Shown: positions 60,372 through 64,000 of the stretch, one piece after another | Numbering within the stretch: the stretch's first letter is position 1 | How the letters are laid out: each line of letters begins with the position of its first letter | Assembly (NCBI GenBank): GCA_029747585.1 | Contig: JAPEVF010000052.1 | Span: forward strand, 1 to 64,000 | Direction: 5' to 3' | Length of the DNA stretch: 64,000 bases | Source of the DNA: Pleurotus djamor | Lineage: Eukaryota > Basidiomycota > Agaricomycetes > Agaricales > Pleurotaceae | Program-made: the position numbers and the translations under genes | The notes under the pieces: generated by a model | What the model was told of the DNA's origin: nothing | The model's database searches: none | The model's input: the letters and a program-made list of their open reading frames with translations, nothing else

Positions 60372-61361
60372 CTAGATATTCTTATCATTATTTAAGACGA
60401 CCTCGCAAACATGTTTTTCCCAATCATGTCTCCACCTCGCACTCCCTTCACACTTCCACTTTACTCTTGAACAGTGTGTTTTGTAATATCGGACCCCAGA
60501 TGCATGGCTTGAGTATGGTGTAGAGCATAGCTCAACGCACCCTAGATCAGGTAGCAAACTCAAAAGTTCGGCAATAAATCTCCCCCGACTCGCAAAGCTT
60601 TGACGAACGAGGCGAAGACAACGGACTTTCCTTTCGGCCAGGACGGCAAGTATGTCCTTGTTATATAAGAGGCAGTCTGGAAACAAACGATCGCCATGAA
60701 CCTCCCAGGTATCTAGACTGCGACCAGGGGGTAATGACCGCCCAAAGCGAATCATGTTTTGGGTCGAAAACCCGCATGACAGAACTTGGAGGTTGTTCAA
60801 AAGGAAGATCGTGCGTCGAGCTCCTCGGGAGGGCACATAGCGCGCATTGTAGATGCGTAGGTGGGTGACGGAAGATAGATGAGAAGCTTCTTCAATGAGG
60901 GCGAGGCTAGGTACTTCTAGGTGGTTCAGATGCGAGAATATGCGATTTGGTAGATGGAACGACTGCATGCGAGGAGACGGGGAAATTTCGAGTGAGATAG
61001 ACCTGACATTTACCAATCCAGCCAGGAGCGCCTCCAGGCCAATCGCTAGAGTCTTTGGTAGCGGGATTTCGGCAGAGAGTACAAGGCAAAATCGCCTAAC
61101 ATATGGTTTACGGTATCCTCCATATATGAGTGTTCGGTGGAACAAGGCGAGCGCCACGACGTTCGGAAGGATGACTTCCTCAAAGAGGAGAGGCTCGGCA
61201 ACGGCGTAGATGGCTTTAGATACAAGTAAAAGCGAGCGCAGAGTGCGAGAGTCGGTTTCCTGGAAGATTTTGAGGAGCAATTCTACACAGAGCATATTGG
61301 AAGGTTGTGGAGAGGACGAAGAAAGCATGAAAGGGATATTTCGGACTTTTATAGCGTGCAT
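60372..61361 (-). CDS. F-box-like protein, intronless
   Basis: A 329-codon single exon. A CTATAAAAG box at 61345-61354 lies inside the first codons, so the true start is more likely MLSSSSPQPS at 61328 or MLCVELLLKIFQETD at 61295. The latter opens an F-box-like segment (LLLKIFQETDSRTLRSLLLV then SKAIYAVAEPLLFEEV). Leu-rich repeats follow (LVNVRSISLEISPSP; LNHLEVPSLALIEEASHL). The pattern is that of the short mushroom F-box-like proteins. The stop is followed at once by an inverted-repeat arm. Substrate unknown. Confidence 0.7.
   Translation of the reverse strand: MHAIKVRNIPFMLSSSSPQPSNMLCVELLLKIFQETDSRTLRSLLLVSKAIYAVAEPLLFEEVILPNVVALALFHRTLIYGGYRKPYVRRFCLVLSAEIPLPKTLAIGLEALLAGLVNVRSISLEISPSPRMQSFHLPNRIFSHLNHLEVPSLALIEEASHLSSVTHLRIYNARYVPSRGARRTIFLLNNLQVLSCGFSTQNMIRFGRSLPPGRSLDTWEVHGDRLFPDCLLYNKDILAVLAERKVRCLRLVRQSFASRGRFIAELLSLLPDLGCVELCSTPYSSHASGVRYYKTHCSRVKWKCEGSARWRHDWEKHVCEVVLNNDKNI
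61345..61354 (-). promoter_or_regulatory. TATA box within the 5' end of the F-box-like frame
   Basis: CTATAAAAGT on the minus strand. Transcription starting about 30 bases on would exclude the ATG at 61361 and favour the one at 61295. Confidence 0.45.
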
Positions 61362-61474
61362 CGACCCAGTTCAAACGATGTATTGTGGCTCACCTTGGCT
61401 GGACAATGTGTGGACAAAGGTGTATGGCCACAACAAAGAAGTTGGCATCGAAAGTAAGACAAGGAGTGTGTGAT

Positions 61475-64000
61475 CTAATACATGTTACCAGACCATTCAA
61501 CCGCGCCTGAGAAACACAGGGAAGAAACTGGAATATAAGCCCACTGATTGGATTCCAAATGCACAAGTCTTTGATCATCGGGAAGGGGATATGCGCACGG
61601 ATATACCGTTGCATACTGTCCGATGAAGTTTGAGTTCCCTTGTACGTCTGGCCCGATGACAGTGCTCCTAGATCCAACAACGATGACATCGGGATCTTGA
61701 ACAGGTTGAAGATGATGGAGACGAAATGGGAGGACAGTGTAAGGTCCTATGGCTACCTTGATCACGGAATCCCCGTTCAACGGACCTTCCTCGGGGATGA
61801 CAGTGTAACCTTTGTGACCTTCGTATCGTCCTCCACGATATGGGATGGTAGCATGAGCACCTCCAATGATTCCTGTGGTGCCCTCTATGACTACTTCGCA
61901 TTTTCGGCCTCTCATTGCGGAATGAGCTAACCAAAAGACCGCTAGCCAAGTCTCTCTTAGTATGGGTAATGTGGTGCGCAAAGGCACTTACATGGTGGCT
62001 CTGGAGTTTTGTCGATAATTTCCGACCAAGTCTCTTCTTTAGGAGGGGGGGGTGTAGATGTAGTACGTGGAGGAGGTAAGCTGACAGGCCGTCGAAAGAC
62101 ACGAGGCAGATGTACAGCCTTCACAATTGGTAACTTGGTGCTTGAAGCATGATTGTGAGAACGGAGACATGTAGATTTGAGAGTCGAAGCACCTACTATT
62201 TTTCATAGAGGAACTCTGCATCAACAGGTGTCGTAAAAGAGGTCATCTTGATACCAGGGTTGACTTCACATACGAGGACATCCACTAGACGAGAGTTTTG
62301 CTGTCGCCGTTCGTAACGATTTCCGACAATATATCCATCCAGGCCTTTGAGGGTGGGATGGTACTTCACGTAAACCTCCATCCCGCTGAAATTCTCCTTT
62401 CTCAGGTGTGTAGCATCGAGGCGTACGTTTGTCTCTGGCAGCGAAAATTTTGATGGGGTTGCGCAAGGCTTGACATGCATACACAAGTCGCAAACCTGTA
62501 GGGTGATCAAGAATAAGCAGCATTTCCTTATGAGTTCAATGAGGAAACAGACCATTTGAGGTTCTTCTACTTGGCCGACGGAATCACAGATATATATCTC
62601 AACAATTGGCTGATCAACAGCAACCACGAAGCCCGAGAGGCCATAGTTCTCGCCTTCAATGATGGCGACGTATTCGCCAACTTCAATTTTCCGTGACAAA
62701 TGCCACATAGAAACGTCGATTTGTAGGGATGTCGATGTCGATGGTTCCACAATGGCGTATTGCGAATTCAGTGTGGTAATATGGCCAGACAACCCAAGGT
62801 ATGGACCTTGGGAAACGGACACAGAAGAACCTGCAGCTAGCCTGTTTGAGTAAGACAGGAGATGATCAAGAGGGACTTCAAACAGCCCATCTTCAGAGGC
62901 TAACATTGTGGATATGATAGCGTAGCGATCACAAACTTCGAGGATGGTTCCGTGAAGACCATTGTATGGACCACCAATGACCATTGCGCGCTCTCCAGGT
63001 TCAAAGCCCGACTGTCCGAGTCGTTTGAGAGCGTGAGCGAATACGGGGTCAAAATTTGAGAGGGGCGATGAGTTGAAGAGGGACATTTCCAAATCAGTCG
63101 GATAGATCGATGTGAGACGTAGGCAACGGAAGGGGACGTTGCGAACCTCGAGTCCATGGATGTGATTTTCATCAGTGATCGGTTCTGGAGTTTGAGATTC
63201 ACCGTGGACGGAATGAGAGCTGCGCGCGAGGGAAGGCTTTGTTGAGGAATGAATCGTTGAGTTTTTCTGCCTAGGTACAAGGTAGACAGTTGCGAAGCAA
63301 GATGAAGGATCGATTTTGTGGACGTAGGCAAGACTGTCGCGATAGATACTCTGGTTTTGGATCCGAACAAAACTTGCGACTGAGGGACCAGGGCGTTGAG
63401 TTGAACGTCCCAAGAGCGCAACGCGATCCCCGAAGCTGACCAGCTCAATCAAGGCATGCTTTTGGCGGCGGCGTAGACGGACTCCGTGGATCCCTTCCAA
63501 GACTGCGATACCATCAGTGTAGGTACACTGGATGTAAACACAACCAGGTATTTCATCGCGACAAAATGCATTAGCGATGGGAATGCTCAAATCAAACGCC
63601 TTTCTACCAATGGTTACAACAATTTTGGTTTCGTATCCTCTCTGTGCATAGGTCAACAAAGTTGTCACACAAGAAGATGAAGATACACCTTGACGTTTAC
63701 GCGCCACATATCAACATCAGCAATACCAATCTCCATGCTAGGGGGAAGCGGCCACGAATCCCCGTCTCCGTGTAGCTCCACAGAGTTCCTATCGCTTCGG
63801 AGGAGGGTGCTAGAGTCNGGGGGGTCGTACATGTCGGTAACGAGATGCGATTTCCCGAGCTTGAGCAATCGCGTCCTCTCGTTGTTGCTCAAAGTTGGCA
63901 GATTCGGTTGGCCGTAGTGACTGCTGATGGATAACTGGACTAGCTGTTTCAGAACTGTCAATGAAATCTGCGATGATATTGAGGTTAAGACGTTCATGGC
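61475..64000 (-). CDS. NGN/KOW-domain protein, Spt5-like mushroom family (5' end at or beyond edge)
   Basis: The gene enters from the right edge; an ATG at 63997 may or may not be the start. An exon ending MWRVNVK is spliced to RGYETKIVVTIGRKAF, and the following block (PGCVYIQCTYTDGIAVLEGI then HGVRL) matches an NGN domain as in Spt5/NusG. KOW-like units follow: FGDRVALLGRST, PGERAMVIGGPYNGLHGTIL, AAGSSVSVSQGPYLGLSGHI and VGEYVAIIEGENYGLSGFVV. Near 62270-62400 EVYVKYHPTLKGLDGYIVGN is another. The C-terminus ends SSLCFSGAVEWSGNMY. Canonical Spt5 controls transcription elongation, but this protein lacks its acidic N-terminus and CTR repeats as far as seen. It belongs to an expanded mushroom family whose function is not established. 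Confidence 0.7.

Overview
The window comes from the nuclear genome of a filamentous basidiomycete, most likely a mushroom-forming Agaricomycete. The genes carry many short introns of about 50-70 bases with GT..AG ends and CTAAC-like branch sites. One tRNA has a short intron next to the anticodon. The gene content (PMT4, Mvp1, an ELMO protein, L-arabinitol dehydrogenase, several F-box genes, an NGN/KOW protein, and secreted hydrolases in tandem pairs) fits that group. The genus is not determined. Runs of N at 9.2-10.9, 28.6-29.0, 30.3-31.3 and 35.1-36.0 kb mark poor sequence, so reading frames there are less certain.

Layout. 1-1190: the 3' part of a C2H2 zinc-finger regulator. 1.2-10.8 kb: gene-poor, with a pyrimidine-rich stretch, microsatellites and one weak gene model. 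10.9-17.4 kb: a Saf1-like F-box/RCC1 protein, tRNA-Pro(AGG), mitochondrial ferredoxin Yah1, and a disordered protein with KEN-box and PP1-docking-like motifs. 20.6-24.2 kb: a tandem pair of secreted M28 leucine aminopeptidases, both intact once spliced. 25.8-31.6 kb: an ELMO/CED-12 protein and methylenetetrahydrofolate reductase. 32.6-39.6 kb: a secreted protein of unknown function, an F-box/LRR protein, and a tandem pair of secreted GH18 chitinase-like enzymes. 41.0-49.3 kb: sorting nexin Mvp1, O-mannosyltransferase Pmt4, a secreted CC-repeat protein, and a coiled-coil protein of unknown function. 49.7-55.9 kb: L-arabinitol 4-dehydrogenase, an S10 serine carboxypeptidase, and the proteasome factor PAAF1/Rpn14. 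56.0-64.0 kb: an F-box gene, a repeat-rich interval (AT-rich degenerate repeats, a 31-bp triplet repeat, a 44-48-bp minisatellite and a 130-bp-arm inverted repeat), another F-box-like gene, and an NGN/KOW (Spt5-like) protein that runs to the edge.

Themes. Protein turnover recurs: four F-box or F-box-like genes, a proteasome assembly factor, and three secreted peptidase genes. Secreted digestion also recurs (aminopeptidases, GH18 enzymes, carboxypeptidase, CC-repeat protein), with two families expanded by tandem duplication. The most striking single observation is a retroposed SINE-like element of about 319 bp. It has a poly(A) tail and perfect 13-bp target-site duplications, and it splits a coding exon of the serine carboxypeptidase upstream of the catalytic His codon.
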